This document shows, piece by piece, positions 38,034 to 52,487 of a DNA stretch of 64,000 nucleotides. Under the pieces are notes generated by a model. The model saw nothing but the letters and a program-made list of their open reading frames with translations, was not told the DNA's origin and did not search any database. Location of the stretch: NCBI GenBank assembly GCA_033782935.1, contig JAWQEG010000062.1, forward strand, positions 12,542,001 to 12,606,000, given 5' to 3'. Position numbers and translations under genes: made by a program. The first letter of the stretch is position 1, and every line of letters begins with the position of its first letter. This stretch comes from Petrolisthes cinctipes. Taxonomy: Eukaryota > Arthropoda > Malacostraca > Decapoda > Porcellanidae.

Positions 38034-41000
38034 ACCTGAATTTGGGATATACACGGGTACAGAAGATGCATGCACATATCGACTTAGGGCACCTAAAATA
38101 TCGATTTTCAGCATGTTTTGGGGATATATTTTGAAAATATTCTAGCACTGAGAAGGCATGAAAAGATCGCTTTTGGGACCTAAAAATATCGAATTTTTGG
38201 GTGTTTTGAGCCTGAATTTGGGATATAACTGTGTACAGAGGATGCATGCACATATCGACTTTGGGCACCTAAAATATCGATTTTGAGCATGTTTTGGGTT
38301 TGTATCTTGAAAACATTCTAGTAAGGAGTAGGCATGTGCAGATCGCTTCTGGGACACAAAAATACCAAATTTTAGGGTGTTCTGAGCCTGAATTTGAGAT
38401 ATAATCGGGTATAGTAGAAGCATGCACATATTGACTTTGGGCACCTAAAATATTGATTTTCAGCATGTTTTCGGCCTGTATTTTGAAAATACTCTAACAC
38501 GGAGTAGGCATGTTCAGATCGCTTCTGGGACCCAAAAATATCGAATTTTCGGGAGTTTTGAGCCTGATTTTGAGATATAAACGGGTACAGAAGATGCATG
38601 CTCAAATCGACTTTGATCACCTAAAATATCGATTTTCAGCATGTTTTGGGCTTGTATTTTGAAAATACTTAAACACGGAGTAGGCATATACAGATTGCAT
38701 GTGGGACCCAAAAATATCGAATTTTCGGATGTTTTGAGCTTGAATTTGAGATATAAACTGGTACAGAACATCCATGCACATAACGACTTGGGACACCTAA
38801 AATATCGATTATTAGCATGTTTTGTGCCTATATTTTGAAAACATTCTGACACTGAGTAGGCATGTACAGATCGCTTCTGGGACCCAAAAATACCGAATTT
38901 TTGGGTGTTTTGAGCCTGAATTTGAGATATAAACGTGTACAGAAGATGCATGCACATATTGACTTTGGGCACCCAAACTATCGATTTTTAAGCATGTTTT
39001 GGGCCTGTATTTTGAAAGTACTCTAACACGGAGTAGGCATGTACAGATCGCTTCCGGGACACAAAAATATTGAATTTTCGGGTGTTTTGAGCCTGAATTT
39101 GAAATATAAACGGGTACAGTACAGAAGATGCATGCACATATCGACATTGGGCATCTAAAATATCGATTTTTAGCATGTTTTGGGTCTGTATCTTGAAAAC
39201 ATTCTAGCAAGAAGTAGGCATATACAGGTTGCTTCTGGGACCAAAAAATATCGAATTTTCGGGTGTTTTGAGCCTGAATTTGAGATATAAACGAGTACAT
39301 AAGATGCATGCACATATCGACTTGGGACACCTAAAATATAAATTTTTAGCATGTTTTAAACCTATATTTTAAAAACATTCTAGCACTGAGTAAACATGTA
39401 CAGATCGCTTCTGGAACCTAAAATTATTGAATATTCGGGTGTTTTGAGCCTGAATTTGAGATGTAAACCGGTTCTGAAGATTTATGCACATATCGACTTT
39501 TTGCACCTAAAATATCGATTTTAAGCTTGTTTTGGGTCTGTATCTTGAAAACATTCTAGCAAGAAGTAGGCATATACAGATTGCTTCTGGGACCCAAAAA
39601 TACCGAATTTTTGGGTGTTTTGAGCCTGAATTTGAGATATAGACGGATGAAGAAGATGCATGCACATATCGACTTTGGGCACCTAAAATATCGATTTTCA
39701 GCATGTTTTATGGCCTGTATTTTCAAATTACTCTAACACTGAGTAGGCATGTATACCAGATCGCTTCTGGGACCCAAAAATACCGAATTTTCGGGTGTTT
39801 AGAGCCTGAATTTAAGATATAAACGGGTACAGATGATGCATGCACATATTGACTATGGGCAGCTAAAATATCGATTTTCAGAATGTTTTGGGCATGTATT
39901 TTGAAAATACTTAAACACGGAGTAGGCATATACAGATTGCATCTAGGACCCAAAAATATCGAATTTTCGGGTTTTTTGAGCCTGAATTTGAGATATAAAC
40001 TGGTACAGAATATCTATGCACACATCGACTTGGGACACCTAAAATATCGATTTTAAGCATATTTTGAGCCTATATTTTGCAAACATTCTATCACTGAGTA
40101 GGCATGTACAGATCTCTTCATGGACCCAAAAATATCGAATTTTCGGGTGTTTTGAGCCTGAATTTGAAATATAAACGTGTACAGAAGATGCATGCACATA
40201 TCGACATTGGGCTCCTAAAATATCGATTTTTAGCATGTATTGGGCTTTTATTTTGAAAATATTCTAGCACTGATTAGGCATGCACAGATCGCTTCTGGGA
40301 CCCAAAAATACCGAATTTTTGGGAGTTTTGAGCCTGAATTTGAGATATAAACGGGTACAGTACAGAAGATGCATGCACATATCGACATTGGGCATCTAAA
40401 ATATCGATTTTTAGCATGTTTTAGGTCTGTATCTTGAAAACATTCTAGCATTGCGTTGGCATGTACAGATCGCTTCTGGGACCCAAAAATATCGAATTTT
40501 TGGGTGTTTAGAGCCTGAATTTAAGATATAAACGGGTACAGAAGATGCATGCACATATTGACTATGGGCAGCTAAAATATCGATTTTCAGCATGTTTTGG
40601 GCATGTGTTTTGAAAATACTTAAACACGGAGTAGGCATATACAGATTGCATCTAAAATCCAAAAATATCGAATTTTAGGGTGTTTTGAGCCTGAATTTGA
40701 GATATATACGGGTACTGAATAAGCATGCACATATCGACTTTTTGCACCTAAAATATTGATTTTGGGCATGTTTTGGGTCTGTATCTTGAAAACATTCTAG
40801 CGTGGAGTAGGTATATACAGGTCACTTCTGGGACCAAAAAATATCGAATTTTCGCGTGTTTTGAGCCTGAATTTGAGATATAAACGAGTACAGAAGATGC
40901 ATGCACATATCGACTTGGGACACCCAAAATATAAATTTTTAGCATGTTTTAAACCTATATTTTAAAAATATTCTAGCACTGAGTAGACATGTACAGATCG

Positions 41001-44000
41001 CTTCTGGAACCTAAAACTATTGAATATTTGGGTGTTTTGAATCTGAATTTGAGATATAAACCGGTACTGAAGATGCATGCACATATCGACTTTTTGCCCT
41101 AAATTATCGATTTTGAGCATGTTTTGGGTCTGTATCTTGAAAACATTCAAGCAAGGAGTAGGCATGTACAGATTGCTTCTAAAACGCAAAAATATCGATT
41201 TTTCGGGTGTTTTAAGCCTGAATTTGAAATATAAAGAACGCGTACAGAAGATGCATGCACATATAGACTTTGGGCACCCAAAATATCGATATTGAGCATT
41301 TTTTGGACCTGTATTTTGAAAATACTCTAACACGGAGTATGCATGTACATATCGCTTCTCGTTCCTAAAAATATCGAATTCTCGGGTGTTTTGAGCCTGA
41401 ATTTGAAATATAAACGGGTACAGAGGATGCATGCACATATCGACTTTGACCACCCAAAATATCGATTTTTATGATGTTTTGGGCCAATATTTTGAAATTA
41501 CTCTAGCATTGAGTAGGCATGTACAGATCGCTTCTGGGACCCAAAAATATTGAATTTTTAGGCTTTTTGAGCCTGAATTTGAGATATAAACGGGTACAGA
41601 AGATGCATGCACATATCGACTTTGGGCACCCAAAATATCGATTTTGAGCATGTTTTGGGCCTATATTTTGAAAGTATTCTAACACGGAATAGGCATGTAC
41701 AGATCGCTTCTGGGACACAAAAATATCGAATTTTCGGGTGTTTTGAGCCTGAATTTGAGATATAATCGGGTACAGAAAATACATGTACATATCGACTTGG
41801 GCACCCAAAATATCGATTTTTAGCATGTTTTGAGTCTATATTTTGAAAACATTTTAACACTGCGTAGGCATATACAGATCGCTTCTGGGACCAAAAAATA
41901 TCGAATTTTCGGGTGTTTTGAGCCTGAATTTAAGATATAAACGAGTACAGAAGATGCATGCACATATCGACTTGGGACACCTAAAATATAAATTTTTAGC
42001 ATGTTTTGAGCATGTATTTTGAAAATACTCTAACACGAAGTAGGCATTAACAGATATCTTCTGTGACACAAAAATATCTAATTTTCGGGTGTTTTGAGCC
42101 TGAATTTGAGATATAATCGGGTACAGAAAATACATGTACATATCGACTTGGGCACCCAAAATATCGATTTTTAGCATGTTTTGAGTCTATATTTTGAAAA
42201 CATTTTAACACTGCGTAGGCATATACAGATCACTTCTGGGACCAAAAAATATCGAATTTTCGGGTGTTTTGAGCCTGAATTTAAGATATAAACGGGTACA
42301 GAAGATGCATGCACATATTGACTTTGGACACCTAAAATATCGATTTTAGCATGTTTTAGGCCTATATTCTGAAAATACTCTAACACAGAGTAGGCATGTA
42401 CAGATCGCTTCTGGGACCCAAAAATATCTAATTTTCGGGTGTTTTGTACCTGAATTTGGGATATAAACGGGTACAGAAGATACATACACATATTGACTTT
42501 GGGCACCTCAAATATCGATTTTGAGCATGTTTTGGGCCTGTATTTTGAAAATACTCTAACACGGAATAGGCATGTACAGATTGCTTCTGGGGCCCAAAAA
42601 CATCGAATTTTCAGAAATTTTGAGCCTGCATTTGAGATATAAACGGGTACTGAAAATGAATGCATATATCCAATTTTTGCACCTAAAATATCGATTTTGA
42701 GCATTTTTTAGGTCTGTATCTTGAAAACATTCCATCAAAGAGTAGGCATGTACAAGTCGCTTTTGGGACCAAAAAATATCGAATTTTCGGGTATTTTGAG
42801 TCTGAATTTGAGATATAAACGGGTACAGAAGATGCATGCTCATATCCACTTTGGGCACCTAAAATATCGATTTTCAGCATGTTTTGGGCCTGAAATTCAA
42901 AAAGTACTCTAACACGGAGTAGGCATGTACAGATCGCTTCTGGGACCCAAAAATATCGAATTTTCGGGTGTTTTGAGCCTGAATTTGAGATATAAACGGG
43001 TACAGAAGATGCATGCACATATCGACTTTGGACACCTAAAACATCGATTTTGAGCATGTCTTGGGTTTGTATCTTAAAAAAATCTAGCAAGAAGTAGGCA
43101 TGTACAGATCGCTTCTGGGAACCAAAAATATCGAATTTTCGGGTGTTTTGAACCTTAATTTGGGATATAGACGGATACAGAAGATGCATGCACATATCGA
43201 CTTTGGGCACCTAAAATATCGATTTTTAGCATGTTTTGGGCCTGTATTTTAAAAATACTCTAACACAGAGTAGACATGTACAGATCGCTTCTGGGACCCA
43301 AAAATATCGAATTTTCGGGTGTTTTGAGCCTGAATTTGAGATATAAACGGGTACAGAAGATGCATGCACATATCGACTTAGGACACCTAAAATATCGATT
43401 TATAGCATGTTTTAAGCCTGTATTTTAAAAACATTCTAGCACTGAGTAAGAAGTGCAGATTGCATAAGGGACCCAAAAATATCGAATTTTCGGAGTTTTG
43501 AGCCTGAATTTGAGATATAAACGGGTACAGAAGATGCATGCACATATCGACTTTTTGCACTTAAAATATCGATTTTGAGCATGTTTTTGGTCTGTATCTT
43601 GAAAACATTCTAGCAAGGAGTAGGCATGTACAGATCGCTTTTGGGACCCAAAAATATTGAATTTTCGGGTGTTTTGAGCCTGAATTTGAGATATAAACGG
43701 GTCCAGAAGATGCATGCACATATCGACTTTGGACACCTAAAACATCGATTTTGAGCATGTCTTGGGTTTGTATCTTAAAAAAATCTAGCAAGGAGTAGGC
43801 ATGTTTAGATCGCTTCTGGGACCCAAAAATATCGAATTTTCGGGTGTTTTGAACCTGAATTTGGGATATAGACGGATACAGAAGATGCATGCACATATCG
43901 ACTTTGGGCACCTAATATATCGATTTTGAGCATGTTTTGGGCCTGTATTTTGAAAATACTCTAACACGGAGTAGGCATGTACAGATCGCTTCGAGGACAC

Positions 44001-45397
44001 AATAATATCGAATTTTCGGGTGTTTTGAGCCTGAATTTGGGATATAGACGGGTACAGAAGATACATACACATATTGACTTTTGGCACCTCAAATATTGAT
44101 TTTCAGCATGTTATGGGCCTGTATTTTGAAAATACTCTAACACTGAATAGGCATGTACAGATTGCTTCTGGGGCCCAAAAACATCGAATTTTCGGGAATT
44201 TTGAGGCTGCATTTGAGATATAAACGGGTACTGAAGATGCATGCACATATCCAATTTTTGCACCTAAAATATCGATTTTGAGCATATTTTTGGTCTGTAT
44301 CTTGAAAACATTCTAGCATAGAGTAGGCATGTACAAGTCGCTTTTGGGACCAAAAAATATCGAATTTTCGGGTGTCTTGAGTCTGAATTTGAGATATAAA
44401 CGGGTACAGAAGATACATGCTCATATCCACTTTGGGCACCTAAAATATCGATTTTCAGCATGTTTTGGGCCTGAAATTCAAAAAGTACTCTAACACAGAG
44501 TAGGCATGTACAGATCGCTTCTGGGACCCAAAAATATTGAATTTTCGGGTGTTTTGACCCTGAATTTGAGATATAAACGGGTACTGAAGATGCATGCAGA
44601 TATCATCTTTCGGCACCCAAGATATCGATTTTTAACATGTTTTGGGCCTATATTTTGAAAATACTCTAACACGGAGTAGGCATGTACAGATCGCTTCTGG
44701 GACCCAAAAATATCGAATTTTCGGGTGTTTTGAGCATGAATTTGGGATATAAACGGGTAAAGAAGATCCATTCACATATTATCTTTGGGCACCTCAAATA
44801 TCGATTCTCAGCATGTTTTGGGCCTGTATTTTGAAAATACTCTAACACGGAGTAGGCATGTACAAATCGATTCTGTGACCCAAAAATATCGAATTTTCGG
44901 GTGTTTTGATCCAGAATTTGGGATATAAACGGGTACAAAAGATGTATGCACATATCGACTTTGGACACGTAAAATATCGATTTTTAGCATGTTTTAAGAC
45001 TATATTTTGAAAAGATTATAGCACTAAGTAGACATGTACAGATCGCTTCGGGGACCCAAAAATATTTAATTTTTGGGTGTTTTGAGCCTGCATTTGAGAT
45101 ATAAACGGGTACTGAAGATGCATGCACATATCGACTTTTTGCACCTAAAATATCAATTTTGAGCATATTTTGGATCTGTATCGTGAAAGCATTCTAGCAC
45201 TGAGTAGGCATGTACAGATCGCTTCTGGGACCCAAAAATATTGATTTTTCCGTCGTGTTTAGCCTGAATTTGAGATATAAACGGGTACTGAAGATGCATG
45301 CAGATATCACCTTTGGGCACCCAAAATATCGATTTTTAGCATGTTTTGGGCCTATATTTTAAAAATACTCTAACACAGAGTAGGCATGTACAGATCG

Positions 45398-48300
45398 CTT
45401 CTGGGACCCAAAAATATCGAATTTTCTGGAGTTTTGAGCCTGAATTTGGGATATAAACGGGTACAGAAGATGCATACACATATTAACTTTGGGCAACTCA
45501 AATATCGATTTTCAGCATGTTTTGGGCCTGAATTTTGAAAGTACTCTAACACGGAGTAGGCATGCACAGATCGCTTCTGTACCCGTTTATATCTCAAATT
45601 CAGGCTCAAAACACCCGAAAATTTAATATTTTTGGATCCCAGAAGCGATCTGTACATGCCTACACCGTGTTAGAGTACTTTCAAAATACAGGCCATAAAA
45701 AATGCTGAAAATCGATATTTTAGGTGCCCAAAGTCGATATGTGCATGCATCTACTGTACCCGTTTATATCTCAATTTCAGGCTCAAAACACCCGAAAATA
45801 CTCTAACACAGAGTAGGCATGTACAGATCGCTTCTTGGACCCAAAAATATCGAATTTTCGGGTATTTTGAGCATGAATTTGAGATATAATCGGGTACAGA
45901 AGATGAATGCACATATCCACTTTGGGCACCTTAAATATCGATTTTTAGCATGTTTTGGGCATGTATTTTGAAAATACTCAAACACGGAGTAGGCATATAC
46001 AGATCGCTTCTGAGACCCAAAAATATAGAATTTTCGTTTGTTTTGAGCCTAAATTTGAGATATAAACGGGTACAGAACATGCATTCACATATCGACTTGG
46101 GAAACATTAAATATCGATTTTAGGCATGTTTTAAGCCTATATTTTCAAAACAATCTAGCACTGAGTAGACATGTACAGATCGCTTCTGGGACCCAAAAAT
46201 ATTGAATTTTTGGGTGTTTTGAGCCTGAATTTGAGATATAAACGGGTACTGAAGATGCTGGCACATATCGACTTTTTGCACCTAATATATCGATTTTGAG
46301 AATGTTTTGGGTCTGTATCTTTAAAACATTCTAAGAAGGAGTAGGCATGTACATATCGCTTCTGGGACACAAAAATATCTAATTTTCAGGTGTTTTCAGC
46401 CTGAATTTGAGATATAAACGGGTACAGAAGATGCATGCACTTATAGACTTTGGGCACCCAAAATATCGATTTTTAGTATGTTTTTGGCCAATATTTTGAA
46501 AATATTCTATCACTGAGTAGGCATGTACAGATCGCTTCTGGGACCCAAAAATATTAAATTTTTGGGTGTTTTGAGCCTGAATTTGGGATATAAACGGGTA
46601 CAAAAGAGGTATGCACAAATCGACTTTGGACAATTAAAATATCGAATTTTAGCATGTTTTAAGCCTATATTTTGAAAACATTCTAGCACTGAGTAGACAT
46701 ATACAAATCGCTTCTGGGACAAAAAAATATTGAATTTTCGGGTATTTTGAGCCTGAATTTGGGATATAAAAGTGTACAGAACGTGCATACACATATTGAC
46801 TTTGGGCACCTCAAATATCGATTTTCAGCATGTTTTTGGCCTGTTTATTTTAAAATACTCTAACACGAAGTAGGCATGTACAGATCGCTTCTGGGACCCA
46901 AAAATATTGAATTTTCGGGTATTTTGAGCCTGCATTTGAAATATAAACGAGTATTGAAGATGCATGCACATATCGACTTTTTGCACTTAAAATATCGATT
47001 TTGAGCATATTTTGGGTCTGTATCTTGAAAACATTCTAGCAAAGAGTAGGCATGTACAAGTCGCTTATGGGACCCAAAAATATCGAATTTTTGGGTGTTT
47101 TGAGCCTGAATTTGAGATATAAACGGGTACAGAAGATGCATGCACATATCGACTTTAAGGCACCCAAAATATCGATTTTGAGCATGTTTTGGGCTTATAT
47201 TTTGAAAATACACTAACACGAAGTAGGCATGTACAGATCGCTGCGGTGACCCAAAACTATTGAATTTTCCGTTGTTTTGAGCCTGAATTTCAGATATAAA
47301 TCGGTACAGAAAATGCATGCTCATATCGACATTTAGCACCTAAAATATCGATTTTGAGCATGTTTTGGGCCTATATTTTAAAGATATTCTAGCACTGAGT
47401 AGGCATGTACAAATCGCTTCAGAGACCCAAAAATATCGAATTTTCGGGTGTTTTGAGCCTGAATTTTGGATATAAACGGGTACAAAAGATGTTGCACATA
47501 TCAACTTTGGACACCTAAAATATCGATTTTTAGCATGCTTTAAGCCTATATTTTTAAAATATTTTAGCACTGAGTAGGCTTGTAAATATCCCTTCTTTGA
47601 CCCAAAATTATCGAATTTTCGGGTGTTTTGAGCCTGAATTTGGGATATAAACGGGTACAGAAGATGCATGCACATATCGACTTTGGACACCTAAATTATA
47701 GATTTTTAGCATGTTTTGAGCCTATATTTTGAAAACTTTCTAGCACTGATTAGGCATGTACAGATCGCTTCTGGAATCCAAAAATATTGAATTTTCCGTT
47801 GTTTTGAGCCTGAATTTGAGATATAAACGGGTACTGAAGATGCATGCACATATCGACTTTGGGCACCTAAAATATCAATTTTCAGCATGTTTTGGGCCTG
47901 TATTTTGAAAGTACTCTAACACGGAGTAGGCATGTACAGATCTCTTCTGGGACCCAAAAATATCGAGTTTTCGTGTGTTTTGAGCCTGAATTTGGGATAT
48001 AAACGGGTATAGAAGATGCATACACATATTGACTTTGGGAACCTAAAATATCGATTTTGAGCATGTTTTGGGCCTGTATTTTGAAAATACTCTAACACGG
48101 AGTAGGCATGTACAGATCGCTTCTGGGACCCAAAATTATAGAATTTTCGGGTGTTCTGAGCCTGAATTTGAGATATAAACCGGTACAGAAAATGCATGCT
48201 CAAATCGACATTTAGCACCTAAAATATCGATTTTTAGCATGTTTTGGGCCTATATTTTAAAAATATTTCAGCACTGAGTAGGCATGTACAGATCACTTCA

Positions 48301-51300
48301 TGGACCCAAAAATATCGAATTTTCGGGTGTTTTGAGCCTGAATTTTGGATATAAACGGATACAAAAGATGTATGCACATATCGACTTTGGACACCTAAAA
48401 TATCGATTTTTAGCATGCTTTAAGCCTATATTTTGAAAACATTTTAGCTCTGAGTAGGCATGTAAATATCCCTTCTGGGACCCAAAATTATCGATTTTTT
48501 GGGTATTTTGAGCCTGAATTTGAGATATAAACCGGTACAGAAAATGCATACTCATATCGACATTTAGCACCTAAAATATCGATTTTTAGCATGTTTTGGG
48601 CCTACATTTAAAAAATGTTCTAGCACTGAGTAGGCATGTACAGATCGCTTCAGGGACCGAAAAATATCGAATTTTCGGGTGTTTTGAGCCAGAATTTGGG
48701 ATATAAACGGGTGCAAAAGATGTATGCACATATCGACTTTGGACACCTAAATTATAGATATTTAGCATGTTTTGAGCCTATATTTTGAAAACTTTCTAGC
48801 ACTGAGTAGGCATGTACACAGATCGCTTCTGGAACCCAAAAATATTGAATTTTCCGTTGTTTTGAGCCTGAATTTGAGATATAAACGGGTACAGAAGATG
48901 CATGCACATATCGACTATGGGTAGCCAAAATATCGATTTTCAGCATGCTTTGGGCCTGTATTTTGAAAATACTCAAACACGGAGTAGGCTTAAACAGATT
49001 GCTTCTGGGACCAAAAATATCGTATTTTCGGGTGTTTTGAGCCAGAATTTGAGATATAAACGGGTACAGAACATGCATGCACATATCGACTTGGGACATA
49101 TAAAATATTGATTTTAGCATGTTTTGAGCCTATATTTTGAAAACATTCTAGCACTGAGTAGGCATGTACAGATTGCTTCTTGGACCCAAAAATATCGAAT
49201 TTTCGGGTGTTTTATGCCTTAATTTGAGATATAAACGGGTACAGAAGATGCATGCACATATCGACATTGGGTACCTAAAATATCGATTTTTAGCCTGTTT
49301 TAGGCCTATATTTTAAAAATATTCTAGCACTGAGTAGGCATGTACAGATCGCTTACTGGACAAAAAAATATCGAATTTTCGGGTTTTTTGAGCTTGAATT
49401 TTGGATATAAACGGATACAAAAGATGTATGCACATATCGACTTTGGACACCTAAAATATCGATTTTTAGCATGCTTTAAGCCTATATTTTGAAAACATTT
49501 TAGCACTAAGTAGGCATGTAAATACCTTTTCTGGGACCCAAAATTATCGAATTTTCGGGTGTTTTGAGCCTGAATTTGAGATATAAACCGGTACAGAAAA
49601 TGCATGCTCATATCGACATTTAGCACCAAAAATATCGATTTTTAGCATGTTTTGGGCCTACATTTAAAAATATTCTAGCACTGAGTAGGCATGTACAGAT
49701 CGCTTCAGGGACCCAAAAATATCGAATTTTCGGGTGTTTTGAGCCTGAATTTGGGATATGAACGGGTACAAAAGATGTATGCACATATCGACTTTGGACA
49801 CCTAAATTATAGATTTTTAGCATGTTTTGAGCCTATATTTTGAAAACTTTCTAGCACTGAGTAGGCATGTACAGATCGTTTCTGGAACCCAAAAATATTG
49901 AATTTTCCGTTGTTTTGAGCCTAAATTTGAGATATAAACGGGTACTGAAAATGCATGCACATATCGACTTTTTGCACCTAAAATATCGATTTTGAGCATG
50001 TTTTGGGCCTGTATTTTGAAAGTACTCTAACACGGAATAGGCATGTAGAGATCTCTTCTGGGACCCAAAAATATCGAGTTTTAGGGTGTTTTGAGCCTGA
50101 ATTTGAGATATAAACGGGTACAGAACATGCATGCACATATCGACTTGGGACATATAAAATATTGATTTTTAGCATGTTTTGAGCCTATATTTTGAAAACA
50201 TTCTAGCACTGAGTAGGCATGTACAGATTGCTTCTTGGACCCAAAAATATCGAATTTTCGGGTGTTTTAAGCCTGAATTTTGGATATAAACGGGTACAAA
50301 AGATGTATTCACATATCGACTTTGGACACCTAAAATATCGATTTTTAGCATGCATTAAGCCTATATTTTGAAAACTTTTTAGTACTGAGTAGGCATGTAA
50401 ATATCCCTTCTGGGACCCAAAATTATCGAATTTTCGGGTGTTTTGAGCCTGAATTTGAGATATAAACCGGTACAGAAAATACATGCTCATATCGACATTT
50501 AGCACCTAAAATATCGATTTTTAGCATGTTTTGGGCCTACATTTAAAAAATGTTCTAGCACTGAGTAGGCATGTACAGATCGCTTCTGGAACCCAAAAAT
50601 ATTGAATTTTCCGTTGTTTTGAGCCTGAATTTGAGATATAAACGGGTACAGAACATGCATGCACATATCGACTTGGGACATATAAAATATTGATTTTAGC
50701 ATGTTTTGAGCCTATATTTATGAAAACATTCTAGCACTGAGTAGGCATGTACAGATTGCTTCTTGGACCCAAAAATATCGAATTTTCGGGTGTTTTAAGC
50801 CTGAATTTGAGATATAAACGGGTACAGAAAATGCATGCACATATCGACATTGGGTACCTAAAATATCGATTTTTAGCCTGTTTTTGGCCTATATTTTAAA
50901 AATATTCCAGCACTGAGTAGGCATGTACAGATCGCTTACTGGACAAAAAAATATCGAATTTTCGGGTGTTTTGAGCTTGAATTTTCGATATAAACGGATA
51001 CAAAAGATGTATGCACATATCGACTTTGGACACCTAAAATATCGATTTTTAGCATGCTTTAAGCCTATATTTTGAAAACATTTTAGCACTAAATAGGCAT
51101 GTAAATATCCCTTCTGGGACCCAAAATTATCGAATTTTCGGGTGTTTTGAGCCTGAATTTGAGATATAAACCGGTACAGAAAATGCATGCACATATCGAC
51201 ATTTAGCAACAAAAATATCGATTTTAGCATGTTTTGGGCCTACATTTAAAAATATTCTAGCACTGAGTAGGCATGTACAGATCGCTTCTGGGACACAAAA

Positions 51301-51634
51301 ATATCGAATTTTTGTGTTTTGAGACTGAATTTCAGATATATACGGGTACAGAAGATGCATGCACATATCGACTTTGGACACCTAAATTATAGATTTTTAG
51401 CATGTTTTGAGCCTATATTTTGAAAACTTTCTAGCACTGAGTAGGCATGTACAGATCGCTTCTGGAATCCAAAAATATTGAATTTTCCGTTGTTTTAAGC
51501 CTGAATTTGAGATATAAACGGGTACTGAAGATGCATGCACATATCGACTTTTTGCACCTAAAATATCAATTTTGAGCATGTTTTGGGCCTGTATTTTGAA
51601 AGTACTCTAACACGGAGTAGGCATGTACAGATCT
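45398..51634. repeat. Higher-order repeat C, copy 1 (6,237 bp)
   Basis: First of three tandem copies of a very large unit. Its offset to copy 2 is 6,237 bp at the start, 6,590 bp from about 45,960, and 6,941-6,942 bp after about 50,820. It has lost two monomers (353 bp) at agcatgttttgggc, 45,947-45,960. It also carries a differently arranged stretch at about 50,275-50,819 where copy 2 has 56,864-57,760 (net 352 bp). It includes an inverted island but not the direct source of that island, which fell in the 353-bp loss. Confidence 0.85.
45579..45799 (-). repeat. Inverted satellite island in repeat C copy 1 (221 bp)
   Basis: Here the satellite reads in reverse complement: gtacccgtttatatctc, then ggctcaaaacacccg, then gcgatctgtacatgcc. 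It returns to normal orientation at actctaacac. Both junctions have 6-bp overlaps shared by the two orientations: cttctg on the left and gaaaat on the right. Confidence 0.93.
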
Positions 51635-51815
51635 CTTCTGGGACCCAAAAATATCGAATTTTCTGGAGTTTTGAGCCTGAATTTGGGATATAAACGGGTA
51701 CAGAAGATGCATACACATATTAACTTTGGGCAACTCAAATATCGATTTTCAGCATGTTTTGGGCCTGAATTTTGAAAGTACTCTAACACGGAGTAGGCAT
51801 GCACAGATCGCTTCT

Positions 51816-52036
51816 GTACCCGTTTATATCTCAAATTCAGGCTCAAAACACCCGAAAATTTAATATTTTTGGATCCCAGAAGCGATCTGTACATGCCTAC
51901 ACCGTGTTAGAGTACTTTCAAAATACAGGCCATAAAAAATGCTGAAAATCGATATTTTAGGTGCCCAAAGTCGATATGTGCATGCATCTACTGTACCCGT
52001 TTATATCTCAATTTCAGGCTCAAAACACCCGAAAAT
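51816..52036 (-). repeat. Inverted satellite island in repeat C copy 2 (221 bp)
   Basis: Same island, same junctions, 6,237 bp after the first. Its reverse complement matches 52,267-52,487 at all but about six positions, including the private variants acagtagatgc and cagcattttttatggcc. Confidence 0.93.
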
Positions 52037-52266
52037 ACTCTAACACAGAGTAGGCATGTACAGATCGCTTCTTGGACCCAAAAATATCGAATTTTCGGGT
52101 ATTTTGAGCATGAATTTGAGATATAATCGGGTACAGAAGATGAATGCACATATCCACTTTGGGCACCTTAAATATCGATTTTTAGCATGTTTTGGGCCTG
52201 AATTTTGAAAGTACTCTAACACGGAGTAGGCATGCACAGATCGCTTCTGGGACCCAAAAATATCGA

Positions 52267-52487
52267 ATTTTCGGGTGTTTTGAGCCTGAATTTGAGATAT
52301 AAACGGGTACAGTAGATGCATGCACATATCGACTTTGGGCACCTAAAAAATCGATTTTCAGCATTTTTTATGGCCTGTATTTTGAAAGTACTCTAACACG
52401 GAATAGGCATGTACAGATCGCTTCTGGGACCCAAAAATATTAAATGTTCGGGTGTTTTGAGCCTGAATTTGAGATATAAACGGGTAC
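52267..52487 (+). repeat. Direct-orientation partner of the inverted island, copy 2
   Basis: 221 bp in the normal satellite orientation. It shares with the reverse complement of the island variants found almost nowhere else in the window (acagtagatgc, gcattttttatggcc, aatattaaat). With a 230-bp spacer the two form an imperfect palindrome with arms about 97% alike by hand count. Confidence 0.85.

Noticed and set aside
42171..42704. Longest satellite frame (177 codons, minus strand)
   Set aside because: Its length comes from a few monomers lacking the usual stops; the peptide is the same repeat translation in mixed phases, with no conservation between copies.
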